Shown here in pieces: positions 36,301 through 46,200 of a DNA stretch of 64,000 nt (position 1 is its first letter; every line of letters begins with the position of its first letter). The stretch is from positions 1 through 64,000 of the forward strand of contig JABIGF010000017.1 in the NCBI GenBank assembly GCA_018650285.1, given 5' to 3'. The notes beneath the pieces are model-generated. The model saw nothing but the letters and a program-made list of their open reading frames with translations. It was not told the DNA's origin and did no database searches. Made by a program: the position numbers and the translations under genes. The DNA comes from Methanobacteriota archaeon (GTDB taxonomy: Archaea > Thermoplasmatota > Poseidoniia > Poseidoniales > Thalassarchaeaceae).

Positions 36301-37454
36301 CATTCCTTTTCTCAGCAATGCGCTGGGTCCTTGCTTTGTTTGAGGGACATATCCCCAGTCTGCGCAAGTCGAATTTGAATTGGGGGTCGACAACAGATGG
36401 TTCTGATATCATGCTGACTGTTCCAGATATCGATGTTATTTTCACAGGCATGGGCACACCTTCGGACCCGTATCGATTGCGTATTTTCGGAACCGAGAGG
36501 GCTGCTTTCACATTCTACGTTGCCATTCACCCTGAAGGCCCACCTCGCACCGAAAATTTCGCCGCCAACATGCTCACAGGATTACCATCTTCCTTGCAAA
36601 ATGCGATTCGAGCGGGAGACCCAGACAGTTGGTTCAGAATGGGGGTTGACCCAAATTGGGCAGATGCGATGGCGCGACTCATATTCAACGTCGGACAATT
36701 CCGAACTCAAGTGAGAGAAGCATTGCGTGGATGGTCCATTGAGCGACTTGCTGAGAAGCTCACACTCTACGATGTTCACATGATGTTCTCCGATGGAATC
36801 ACTTCACTGCCTAGCCAATCAGACTTGGGCAATACGCTTGGTGTCACCAATCGCTTCGGCCCAGTTGAGGCCACAGCATCTGATGTTTTGCTCGACAGTT
36901 CGGTTATCGACGAGATATTCGGAAAATTTGGCGTTCTTCCAGAAGTTGATTGGTCCGATTCTCTAGATCGCCTCATTTTCCTGGCCCCTTCCTTCTTGCC
37001 CGTGGAAATGTGGAGTGGCTTGGTCAGTCGATACATCGAGTTGTGCTCTGGTGCGGGACAGGGAGTCTCGTTCAGTGAGGTCGACCTCCGAAATGATGTG
37101 CTGACTCTACCCACCGACCTAGACAGCGCAGATATTACACTAGTCTTGTTACCTGATGTGGTTGATCAAGCCACGCTCGCGACCCAATTTGCCACCATTG
37201 CCGCGGGTATTGGAACAGGTCCTTTTTCGTGTGTTGGACACCACATTGGTGGGTTGCATATGGGTACCCTAATCACTGCCATTGAGGCAACACAAACCGT
37301 CAACCATGGGGTTGCTGTTTGCACACCGACAGACGTTCCATCTGGGCTACCAGCCATAACGGTCGGTGGTGTGTCTGTGGACATGGCTCACATTGACCAG
37401 AGTGCATCTGATTTGAAGGACATCGCAGTCCTACTGAATATGGTAATGAGGTGA
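33315..37454 (+). CDS. Giant beta-rich protein with degenerate lipase-like C-terminus
   Basis: 1379 residues, no signal peptide or membrane helix. Most of the chain is strand-rich and Gly/Asp/Ser/Thr-rich with alternating hydrophobic residues, similar in style to the DUF6603-like giant four genes on, including a Gly run (FNFAIGGGGGVDTAG). The last 100 residues look like an alpha/beta-hydrolase half: ITLVLLPD as a strand, then FSCVGHHIGGLHMG (residues about 1305-1318), where the expected GHSxGG elbow has His in place of the nucleophile Ser, then GVAVCTP. I chose ATG 33315 (ATGA overlap with the CBS gene) over the longer open frame from 33216. Function unknown. Confidence 0.7.
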   Translation: MMPSMDDFGGDIKPLATQIGKILGVVDTNGDLDINNLSWDTVKELFTDGERIELLIDLVASMTGRLPRIIPRSAEQTSPWYDDLTDTHTPQTGTGILLKEGSLATGTTDEEWFRLHEMGPVTLYLTLIHDGDGNLQIGLGLSFSHTESNKFSFEADLSIPIIRLLQGNPDKCLFGDGPMERVSLRLSLNPDGSTTFPASPGVGPSATGLSFNFAIGGGGGVDTAGALTIHDFKGVDSATPTDLVINSLASMGDDLLDTAVESLLSAISNSGGTKIVDHLLPLLGLRKSSGVPNWPTLNLMSMFQGISVTQDIGQLLDPLRIWLQDIINLGNDGIPKWLEHLGELFKPSGGPAIQTGGSGTVVDPWWLDIASLFPNSDPAVQICILAAHTVSSDGTHWGQIGISVKFTEPIGTSELRVNGEATVWILKLGISGLSALDPGIADAIWLPSLEGFVRLWREGGTGKLVSTSWDLNNDGSSSPLAFSSARAGLSLNSNRDLDPMLELLGVEVGAEYWPVMDLTDSSTPASLFNASLSVVRDELASLLEVDDLLRSFGALVGVCAPRGGAFQTEWYGSGSWADQRPTALDLITAPLDTLIEYHRTLALTNLDIGSGETANGWLYLFDSLGFILQSALSSPSPLITTVSAPTCTLNGDQWTIPLIAGDVALDLSCNIDADTPSATISLGVLAHIGGMDIAQIGGDPLRLSMNAALGLVSFELDDTPSSTVNALTSVEIYGRVFDPLDDRIELPRIGSFEVSISDVKGGFEWSPSTGIGAFLAVGAPQLEWRVPDFSGLTYEQMLLVDWDGWTLVGQDGLDVAFTDTPVLPHIASVDPFTYTYNPGHPTLEFDLEFTTELITLGNCRISTSGFTPPSGLDQFTPSRFGPFIGELLLNQGGAFGFFVSVFFRIVPYAPQINLATHVVRHGLTIPDWYSASSVGDVPSEWRTLHPSNPAQFGLGPLSLPMDWPALDLDVMVGDPLGALRDFVNEISANLSASGEPFLFSAMRWVLALFEGHIPSLRKSNLNWGSTTDGSDIMLTVPDIDVIFTGMGTPSDPYRLRIFGTERAAFTFYVAIHPEGPPRTENFAANMLTGLPSSLQNAIRAGDPDSWFRMGVDPNWADAMARLIFNVGQFRTQVREALRGWSIERLAEKLTLYDVHMMFSDGITSLPSQSDLGNTLGVTNRFGPVEATASDVLLDSSVIDEIFGKFGVLPEVDWSDSLDRLIFLAPSFLPVEMWSGLVSRYIELCSGAGQGVSFSEVDLRNDVLTLPTDLDSADITLVLLPDVVDQATLATQFATIAAGIGTGPFSCVGHHIGGLHMGTLITAIEATQTVNHGVAVCTPTDVPSGLPAITVGGVSVDMAHIDQSASDLKDIAVLLNMVMR

Positions 37455-37455
37455 T

Positions 37456-38883
37456 ATGATGCCAGTTCGTGATTTTGATTTGATTCTCGGCCGAGACTCT
37501 ATTTTCGAATTCATGGCGAAGGGCCTTGCCTATGCTTACACTGATGCCGCTGTGTCTGAGAATCCCAGTTACGCAAGTTGGAGTGGGGCAGAATTGGCTG
37601 CAACCACTTCTACTGAATTGTTCATGATGGGTCAACTTGGCTATTCTCGCGTTAGAGATGCACCTGGAAAACACGGCCTATACCTATGGTTGCTACAATC
37701 AAACAGAGCAGATATGCCACACGTAATAGCATTCCGTGGCTCCGAAGAGTTCCTTGATGATACAGGGATTTCTTCAGATTGGGAGGCCGATCTGATTGAT
37801 TCCGAAGTCGGCTATCGCCAAATATACGGGCTTCCAGGGCAGGGTGACAATATCGGTTTGATTCAGGAGTTCTATGATGAAGCCGCAGCACTTCCTGGGT
37901 TTGATACCAAGGGTCTATGCGTCACAGGTCATTCTCTTGGAGGCGCCTTGGCCCAAAGATTCGCTGCCGATTCACGCTGGTGGGCCGGCGTGACAGAAAT
38001 CGTCACATTCCAAGCACCAGGGGTTGGTTCGCCTCGCCTTCAGCATTGGCAAGAATATACTGGTTCTGTAGCCACAGTTCGCCATCACATCAGTGGTGGA
38101 GATGTTGTCCACATGAGTGGTGGCCCTCATCTAAGAAACGGTTCCGGTAGTTTCTACTATCATCTGCACAACTCCTTGTCATCACCACTGCCTCCACATT
38201 GTGTCACACTGCTCTGTTGTAATCCGATTCATTCACTCTATCCAGCCAATGGAGATCTCCCAATCGCCGCAGACGGAACCCCTGGATTCAATCTCATGTC
38301 TGCTTATGGGTCTAGCATGACGACTCTCCGCAGCGAAAATTCCGATTCAGAAGCTTGGATACAGCTCGATCCTTACGATGGTACAATACCAGTTTCCACT
38401 ACAATTATCACTCCTAGCGTTGCAGCGTTACTGGGGCCGATTTGTACCAACATTCAATCCCTACAGACTGCGAATGGAAGGCGAAATCGAGAGCCACTCA
38501 TTTTGTCCTCTGAGGCTGGCTATTCCACATTTGACCGAATCATGAGTACCCTCAGTTCAGGTGTGGCACTACTCGGTTTGACATTGCCGGACATTGCGGA
38601 GCCAGTTCGCCGCACTTTTGGAACTGCAACCAACGCAGCAGAAGGGGCATGGGATGCCCTTACAACCCGTGTCGAACAGAGTGGTGGTGTTTGGCGATTT
38701 GTTGTCGACGTTGTTTCGCCTAGCACCAATCTGATTGTTGCCCCGCTTGTCATTGATATGGCTTCATCCGCGCACAGCAGAGTTAATCAGCGCTCTAACG
38801 CAATGCGAATGGAATTGGCAGAAGATGCTAGGCGAGCCCAGCAACAATCCGGATTTAATTCCGGTGGAGGAGGTGGTTGGTGA
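37456..38883 (+). CDS. Class 3 lipase-like protein, copy 1
   Basis: 475 residues of the Lipase_3 (fungal-type) alpha/beta hydrolase family. The strand HVIAFRGSEEF supplies the oxyanion region, CVTGHSLGGALAQRF the nucleophile elbow (Ser160), VTFQAPGVGSPR follows, and HHISGGDVVHM is where the catalytic Asp lies. The family acts on acylglycerols or phospholipids. No signal peptide, so activity is presumably intracellular. The tail after 400 is helical and ends in a Gly-rich stretch. It is paralogous to the next gene (N-termini share RD...xEFxAKxxAY). It starts two bases after the preceding stop. Confidence 0.8.
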   Translation: MMPVRDFDLILGRDSIFEFMAKGLAYAYTDAAVSENPSYASWSGAELAATTSTELFMMGQLGYSRVRDAPGKHGLYLWLLQSNRADMPHVIAFRGSEEFLDDTGISSDWEADLIDSEVGYRQIYGLPGQGDNIGLIQEFYDEAAALPGFDTKGLCVTGHSLGGALAQRFAADSRWWAGVTEIVTFQAPGVGSPRLQHWQEYTGSVATVRHHISGGDVVHMSGGPHLRNGSGSFYYHLHNSLSSPLPPHCVTLLCCNPIHSLYPANGDLPIAADGTPGFNLMSAYGSSMTTLRSENSDSEAWIQLDPYDGTIPVSTTIITPSVAALLGPICTNIQSLQTANGRRNREPLILSSEAGYSTFDRIMSTLSSGVALLGLTLPDIAEPVRRTFGTATNAAEGAWDALTTRVEQSGGVWRFVVDVVSPSTNLIVAPLVIDMASSAHSRVNQRSNAMRMELAEDARRAQQQSGFNSGGGGGW

Positions 38884-40220
38884 TGCTACTCAGGGACGTG
38901 TTGAAACGCGATTGCATCTACGAATTCTTTGCCAAGGAAATCGCATATGGCCGCCCCGATCATCACCACTCTGACACTTATGGTCGTTCTAGAGATCGTA
39001 CAAATTACAGTCATGACTATTTCATCGATGTCAATGGTAATGAAGAGAATAATCCGGCTTGGTCCGCTGAACTTAGGTACCTTTTCCTTCCGTGGTTGGA
39101 CGTTTACACCTATCCCGTAACTGGCGCGGCAATCGATTTGAATTTCGAAGTCATCCCTGGCCTTGAGTCAATGGTATTTCCAGATGGGCCTAGTGGTAGG
39201 GCTGTTGACCCTCGAAAGATTCTGTTGGGTCTCCTCGGATTTACGTTTGAGGGAATCGTCGACAAGCCGGACTTCGGTCTGTTTGCTTGGTTCTTCAAGT
39301 CTACAGGTAGTTATTATCCAAACATCGTAGCCATACGTGGAACTGAATTCAACACGGCAGACCTTCAAGCCAGTGAGGCAACAGCAAAGGATGCGTTCAA
39401 TGACTTGACAAAGTCCATTGGTCAATATCAATACTTTTCGGGGAGGTCGGAGATTGAAGAAAAGATGCAGCAGATTAAGGCAGATAATGGCAAAGATTTC
39501 GTCATTACTGGGCATTCGCTTGGAGGTGCACTAGCACAACAAGTTGTAGCTGGCGCATCTCCATCAATCAGTTCGATGATTGAGGAGTTGGTGACATATA
39601 TGTCGCCAGGTATTGGTAAAGAAACAGTCAGTCGTTTTGAAACGAAAATCGCAAATGGGACACATGTGATGCCTGAAATTCGTCATCATGTCAATTTCGG
39701 AGATTTCGTCGACTTGGCAGGAGGAGACAAGATATTGCATCATGGTGGCAATTGTGTATATCATCACATTTGCAACGAATATTATGCCACAAAAAGGTGG
39801 TGGAACCCAGATTGGGCAAGGCGAGCTGAGGTGTTGATTGGTGCTGGCATGGGTCCTCATTCTCTGACTTGTTGCTCAACACACCCGAATCTCAAGAAGA
39901 CAAGTTCTGGTTATACTGATCCTCTCGTTATTGGAGGCTTTGACTGGTCTAGAATTCTGAATCAGCGGCACATGGCTCAGGTGTTTAAGCCCATCATCGA
40001 AGATCGCTTCAATGTCTCGAGCCCACCCAATCCGTTTGATCACATGGCAGAATTCCTAAAGGGCGCGCAATGGAATGCTAAATTTCATCGGTGGACTGAA
40101 CCTACTGAGCCAGGCGTCAGTGCTACTGTAAGGTATAATACACCATATGGGTATGAAAAGAAAAGTGTGTTTGATTTTGTTGAGAAACAGCGGCTGAAGT
40201 TATTGGAGGATTTCCGATGA
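38883..40220 (+). CDS. Class 3 lipase-like protein, copy 2
   Basis: 445 residues, a paralogue of the previous gene. Oxyanion strand NIVAIRGTEFN, elbow FVITGHSLGGALAQQV (Ser212), then LVTYMSPGIGKE and HHVNFGDFVDLAGG with the probable catalytic Asp. A His/Asp/Arg-rich insertion near the N-terminus (RPDHHHSDTYGRSRDR) could bind metal. No signal peptide. I chose ATG 38883, which overlaps the stop of copy 1 by one base (TGATG), rather than the upstream in-frame GTG 38877. Confidence 0.8.
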   Translation: MLLRDVLKRDCIYEFFAKEIAYGRPDHHHSDTYGRSRDRTNYSHDYFIDVNGNEENNPAWSAELRYLFLPWLDVYTYPVTGAAIDLNFEVIPGLESMVFPDGPSGRAVDPRKILLGLLGFTFEGIVDKPDFGLFAWFFKSTGSYYPNIVAIRGTEFNTADLQASEATAKDAFNDLTKSIGQYQYFSGRSEIEEKMQQIKADNGKDFVITGHSLGGALAQQVVAGASPSISSMIEELVTYMSPGIGKETVSRFETKIANGTHVMPEIRHHVNFGDFVDLAGGDKILHHGGNCVYHHICNEYYATKRWWNPDWARRAEVLIGAGMGPHSLTCCSTHPNLKKTSSGYTDPLVIGGFDWSRILNQRHMAQVFKPIIEDRFNVSSPPNPFDHMAEFLKGAQWNAKFHRWTEPTEPGVSATVRYNTPYGYEKKSVFDFVEKQRLKLLEDFR

Positions 40221-43200
40221 CTGCACAAATTTCTCTAATCACTGCTGTGACCAGTCGGCAAATGTCAGTCGCTTCTGGAGTACTGGGTTGGGCTACTGAT
40301 GAGTACCATGCTCTGAACAAAACACTGGCCTACCTTGATGCTGAAGTGTACGACGCGGATATGCAAGGTGAAATCGCCCCACCTGAATCAATCGAATATG
40401 GGTTCGGCATGGAATGGACAAGCCAAGGCGCATCACCTGACGGCGGCATCTATTGCGACACGGAATTCCGAATGCCACTATTCAGCGGGCTGATTGATAA
40501 TTCGGGCAGTTCCACCACAGTAGACCCTCGAATCCATGCGGATATCGCAGTATATCGGTTAGATGATTCTGGAATGCCAGCCCACTTGGTTGGAGATTCC
40601 CGCGCCTCGACCCGCCTTCGTCGCCTCAAATTGTTCGCTGAGATTGGCTTTGATGGAACCAGTTCTCTCGATGTGGAACTGATTGATTCTGCCTTCCAAG
40701 GCCTCATCGATTGGAGAGGACAGTTACCCCAGTCCGCTCCCTCTCTTGCCTTGCTTCAATCTCCCACATACCATGCTGAATTGTTAGCATCATTGTTGTC
40801 TGGATTACCACACTCTGGTGACCCGACCTCACCGATACTCAGAGTCCTCGAACTTCTCAAAATCACCTCCAAATTCGACCCACCAGGGGGTCCTGATCCA
40901 CCGGGTTATGGTTGGGATGCAGACACCAATGCTGCGCAGGCTTTTGCTGCAGACCCAGTGAATTATGTTCGAACATTGATTGAGAACGGCGAGATTGACA
41001 CCGCAGCAGCCAAAGCGATGCTCGACGATTTACTCGAGTGGCTGAAGCCGGATCGGACTGTTGCCACTCCTGTTTCCTCATCATCTGCATCGAGTGGTGG
41101 TGGAGGTGGAGCCCCCGCTTCAGGTGGTGCAAGTAGTGGTGGTGGTGCAACCCCCACACCAGACCCTCCGGGAACCACCACGGGCAATTCCCCAACAATC
41201 ACCGACCTTGATCTGAACATCCATGTGACCACAGCGAACACCTGTTCGAATTGTGGTTTTGAGAATGATGACGGCACCCCGATTTGCGGTTTCTGCGAGA
41301 CAGCAGCACCGACGGCCAGCAGCAAGTGTGTGGAATTAACACTCGGCGATTGTGGAATTGCTGCGAGTGTAATAATTGACGATGATGGCCGAATCAGTGC
41401 CGGTTTAGATTTACCATTGTGGGGTGTTGCTCAAATTGGGTTGAATGTTCAGCCCATGTATGAGAAACAGGATGGCACAAAGAGTGTGGCTGCCTTGGTG
41501 GAAATCACACCTCAGCTTCCCGAATGCGGCCTTGGAGTCGTGACCATTTCGGCCTCTTACGACCCGGATGATTCAACGCCATTTGAGCTAGGATTTGTGA
41601 CCGAAAAGACACCACTACTCGCTTGGAGCGGCTCTTCATTCAGCATCAATCCGCGACCTGCTGCCCCCGATCCAGGATTTTACTCGGACGCGTTCCTCGA
41701 TTCGATTCTGACATTGGGTAGCCAGATTATCATCGATGGATTTGGCAACTTCGTCATCGAAGAATTCGTACTTCCGAATCTTTCCAACTCGATGCGCTCC
41801 GCTGTGTCAACCCTACTAGAAGATATTGAGGTCGCTGAAATTGATGCAAATGGTTCGACTCGAATGACTTCCTTACTACCCCTAATCCTTGACCCTGTAA
41901 GCCATTTGCGACAGTCCGACGTGTGGGGTGACGACGCATCAGGAACCGAATTCAGGGCAGGTAAAATCATCAATTCAACCGGTCCGTTAATCGATGCTTG
42001 TACTGGTGGTAGCATTAGTCTCACGGCCGACGGTTTCGAGATGTCATTAGGCTCAGACCTCACACTGACAGTGGAAAGGGATGGCGGCTCCACTGCTCAG
42101 CGATTGAATGTCACCCTTGCCACACTACCAGCCGGAATTTCGTTCGGTTCAAGCAATGGTGCGAATCTTGTTGGCACTGTTGCGCTTAACATCGGTACCG
42201 GCCCCCCTCCTCGTTTATCCGGTACAGCAGTTTCTTTCACGTTAGCCAATCAAAACACCTCTCAATTCTCTCTCAACAACATCGGTGCTGGATTCACCAT
42301 TGATGGTTCAGGGTCACTAGGAATTTCACTTGTTGTGAATAGTACGTCGCTTGAGATGTACCCCAATTTCGTTGGAATTGGGGCGCTGATAGACCTATTC
42401 CTCGATGATTTGGCTGGTAATTTACTGGCAAGGATCCTAAATGCTGGCCTCGAAGCATTACACGACGACGGACATACAAATATCGCAATCGCGATATCCA
42501 ATATTGCAGCAGCAGCCAACATCCATGGCCCTGTCTCCACTTGTGTTTGTCCGAGTACTTGCACATATGCTGGGGGATTCGATGGCACACTAATTGGTGA
42601 TATGATTGACGATTTGAACGCTTGGCGTTCAAGTTACATGATAAACACGATTCGCCAACTAGGAATCGAAATTGTTGCGGCCCTTCCTAGTGGTACACTC
42701 TCTAGCCTGGGTACACTTGTGTATAACCCCACAGCCCAAACCCTAACTTGGACACTTCCAATTGTGGATGGTCCAACCTTGTCCCTCACCCTTTTGACAA
42801 ACCCAAGTTTAGAACTTAACCTCAATGTTGATTTCGACAATGTGGTCGAAATCATGACTGGCGCCCATCTTGATGCAGTTCTCAGTGTAGATGTTCCGTT
42901 TAGTACACCAAACGATTTCACAATCAACCTTGGACTTCATGTAGATAGTGTCCTAGTATCATTTGGTCCACTAGGCCTCCAACCCAGTTTGAACCTTGGC
43001 TATGGTCCAAGCGGTTTCATTGTCTCGGCTGCAACCACCTCGTGGGATGGATCAACTCCGGCTTCCGGACCGGCGGATGCCATGTCATTTTGGGTTAAGA
43101 GCAATCCATTTGATCATGGCACTCCCTCTCTAGCAGCACTCGCCAAGGCTGCCCTCATTGAGGCCATTAATTTCCTACTTGGAATAGATGAAATCGATGA

Positions 43201-46200
43201 ATGGTTACGATCTTCTCTATACGATGGAGGAGATGGGGGACTTGATGAAGTCACCAAACCAGGTACAATTCTTGCCAATCTTAATTTCATTGAAAACCAT
43301 GTTTCATTACCACAATATTGTGTTCATAATGACTTTGAAAACAACTTGACTTTGTTCATCACCACCCCTCTACAAACCCTGCTGGGGGCCATCTTCGGTG
43401 CCATCGGTGACATTCAAATTTACCAAAGCCCATATGACGCAGATTTCCAGTTTGAAATCAATCTCGTTCGCAAGGATGTTGGTTGTGTTTCTGACTGGGG
43501 TGTCAATTTCGACTTTGTACAAATTCCATTACCTGATATTGGTGGTCTCAACTTTGAATTTGTTACACAGGCCAAAGAAACCCTCGATGCTTGGGCCCAC
43601 ACGGAAACGGGTGGCGTATGTGACTCTGCGGACTGGGCCACAGGTTTCTCGATATATTTCCTCACCAAGAATGGAAGCACTTTCAGCCCGAAATTGAGTG
43701 TTGAAGTTGGTGGAGTCGAGATACGCATATGGAAGGAACAGGGTCCGATACTTCAGAAATTCCTGACTCTGAATCAGGTTGGTCTCGCGCTAGCCTTTGA
43801 TTTTGATTACGACTTCACAACATCAACCTCTTCCTTCGCAGGTGGTGCACAGATTACCTTGGATGACTTTGGGATTGAACTTGGTGGAGGTGGTGATGAC
43901 TCGACCAACCCCATGGCTTCAAGTCTGATGTCAGGTGGTGGTGAAGGAGAACAGAAAGTGAATCCGACTTTTGATTTGGCCCTTTCCTACTACAGTAACG
44001 GTACTGGCCACACCCATTTCTCTTTGACCGACGGCGAATTAGAACGGTGGTTTAAGATTAACAAGAAATTCGGTCCGCTTGAGATTGATCAAATCGGTGT
44101 CGAAATTTATCAAGACGGCCAAGATAATTGGATGGTAGGATTCCTTGTTGACGGTAGGGCAGAAATATCAGGTTTCCTTTGTGAAGTTGACGACCTTCGT
44201 TTGAGTTTAAGACTGACCGAACCTTGGGAGACGGATTACTGGGCGTATGATCTTGCAGGTTTGGCCCTAAGTTACAGTGGACCCGGTGGCTTGAGTATCG
44301 TAGGTGCGTTGCGGAAGGCGGTGATGCCTGTTTATGATAATGGCAATCCTGTAATCGATAATGGTATTCCTGTGACATATATTGAGTACCAAGGACTTTG
44401 CTCGATAAAAGCTAGTTCATTCGGGCTCTCAGCAGTGGGGGCATTTGGACGGGTTAACGATGGGGCGAACCAATATGTCAGTTGTTTCGTGGTGGCTGCG
44501 GTCGATGCAACTCTTGGTGGCCCCCCCTTCTTCTTCGTCACAGGCTTGCTAGGTGGACTTGGCCTTAATCGACAGTTGAGCATCCCTTCAATCAATCAAC
44601 TTGATGACCAAATTTTCTTGATGGCCATGGATAGCTCCGCCCTTTGTGCCAATCCTATGGGGGTTCTTGACTCAATCCGTGACCAGATGCCAGCGGAATA
44701 CGGATCGTTCTGGTTTGCCATCGGTGTGAAGTTCACTACATTCAAGGTACTTGAGTCCAAAGCCGTTCTCTACCTAAAGTTCGGCTCGAATTTTTCGGTT
44801 GGAATTCTTGGTCTTTCTCGTATGGATTTGCCAAGTAAGGATTTCTCGCTTGGGTTGATTGAACTCGCGTTCCACGCGCGATATGAGAGCGAAGACAATG
44901 TATTCCTGGCTGAAGCAGCCCTCACAGACGCATCCTACCTGTTTACAGAGTCATGCCGCCTTACCGGTGGCTTTGCACTCGGAACTTGGTTTAACACCGG
45001 GGAATTCCTCCTTTCAATCGGTGGATACAACAAGCATTTCGTTGTGCCCAGTCATTATCCAAGTGTGGATCGAATCGGCATCAATTGGCAGCCGAACAGT
45101 GACACGGTTATCAAAGCGGAGGGGTACTTCACTATCTGCACTTCAGCGGTGATGTTTGGTGGTGGTTTCGACGTTTCGTGGGCATCTGGACGCGCGAAGG
45201 CATCCCTGTGGGTGAATGTTGATGCCCTCATTGTCTTCGATCCGTTTTATTATAATTTTGAGTTTGGAGTGGGCATCAGCGCGAGTTACAAGTTCCCAAT
45301 TTGGGGCTGGGAATCGTTCTCAATATCAGCGATAGTTAAGATTGAAGGACCTAAGATGCGCGGTTCTGCTAATGTTAAGATTGGCCCCTTCTCAACGACC
45401 ATCAGTTTTGGTAGCACCAAGCAGACCGCGCTTGCGGCAATGAATGGTTTCGAGTTCATCAACAAGCACGTTCGTCAACTTCCAGAGGATATTAGCGGCC
45501 AGAATACAGGCATGCCACTAGATTCAAAGGATGCTTCTTGGGCAGAAACCGTCCTTTCAGGTTCGGTTGCTAAGGGCCAAGTCCTTTCGTCTGAGAGAGA
45601 CCCACAGGGCCTCACTGCAAATGATGCATGGATGGTTGGGGCAGAGTTCTCTCTCAAATTTTTCTCCACTTTCCCGTTGGAGAAACTGTTCCTCCATGAA
45701 TACAATACCACCGCTGGAACTGGCCGGGAACTCCAGACTATTTTCCGTGAAGGAATTGAGTCGCTTTCAATCGCCCCGTGTTTCAAGACGTCATTTTCTA
45801 CTCCAAGTACGTTGAAATTGATGATTACTGCTGCAGGAGGTGTGGTGTCAGCGGGAGTTGCTATTGAACCAACAGTGAGCCTTCTACCTGAGACTATTTG
45901 GCGCTGTGATATGGTTGGGGGCAAACCGAAAGCAAAATCCTCGGTTGATGAACAAGTCCCTCTCTACACAGGGTCAACCATCATATTCTCCTCTGTTCTT
46001 GATCCTGGAAATTCAGGCATCATTGATCTCGATGGTGCTATTGAGACCTGTGAAAATCCCCTGCCGTTACCCTTCAACAAGACGCCTACCCCCATTGTTT
46101 CCCAAGTGTGGAGAGGGGGCCTTAACCCAGCACCTTCATCGCCTGCTGTGCTACGTTTAGTTTCATCTGGGGCGGAAATTCTCACTGGTGCGAATCGAAG

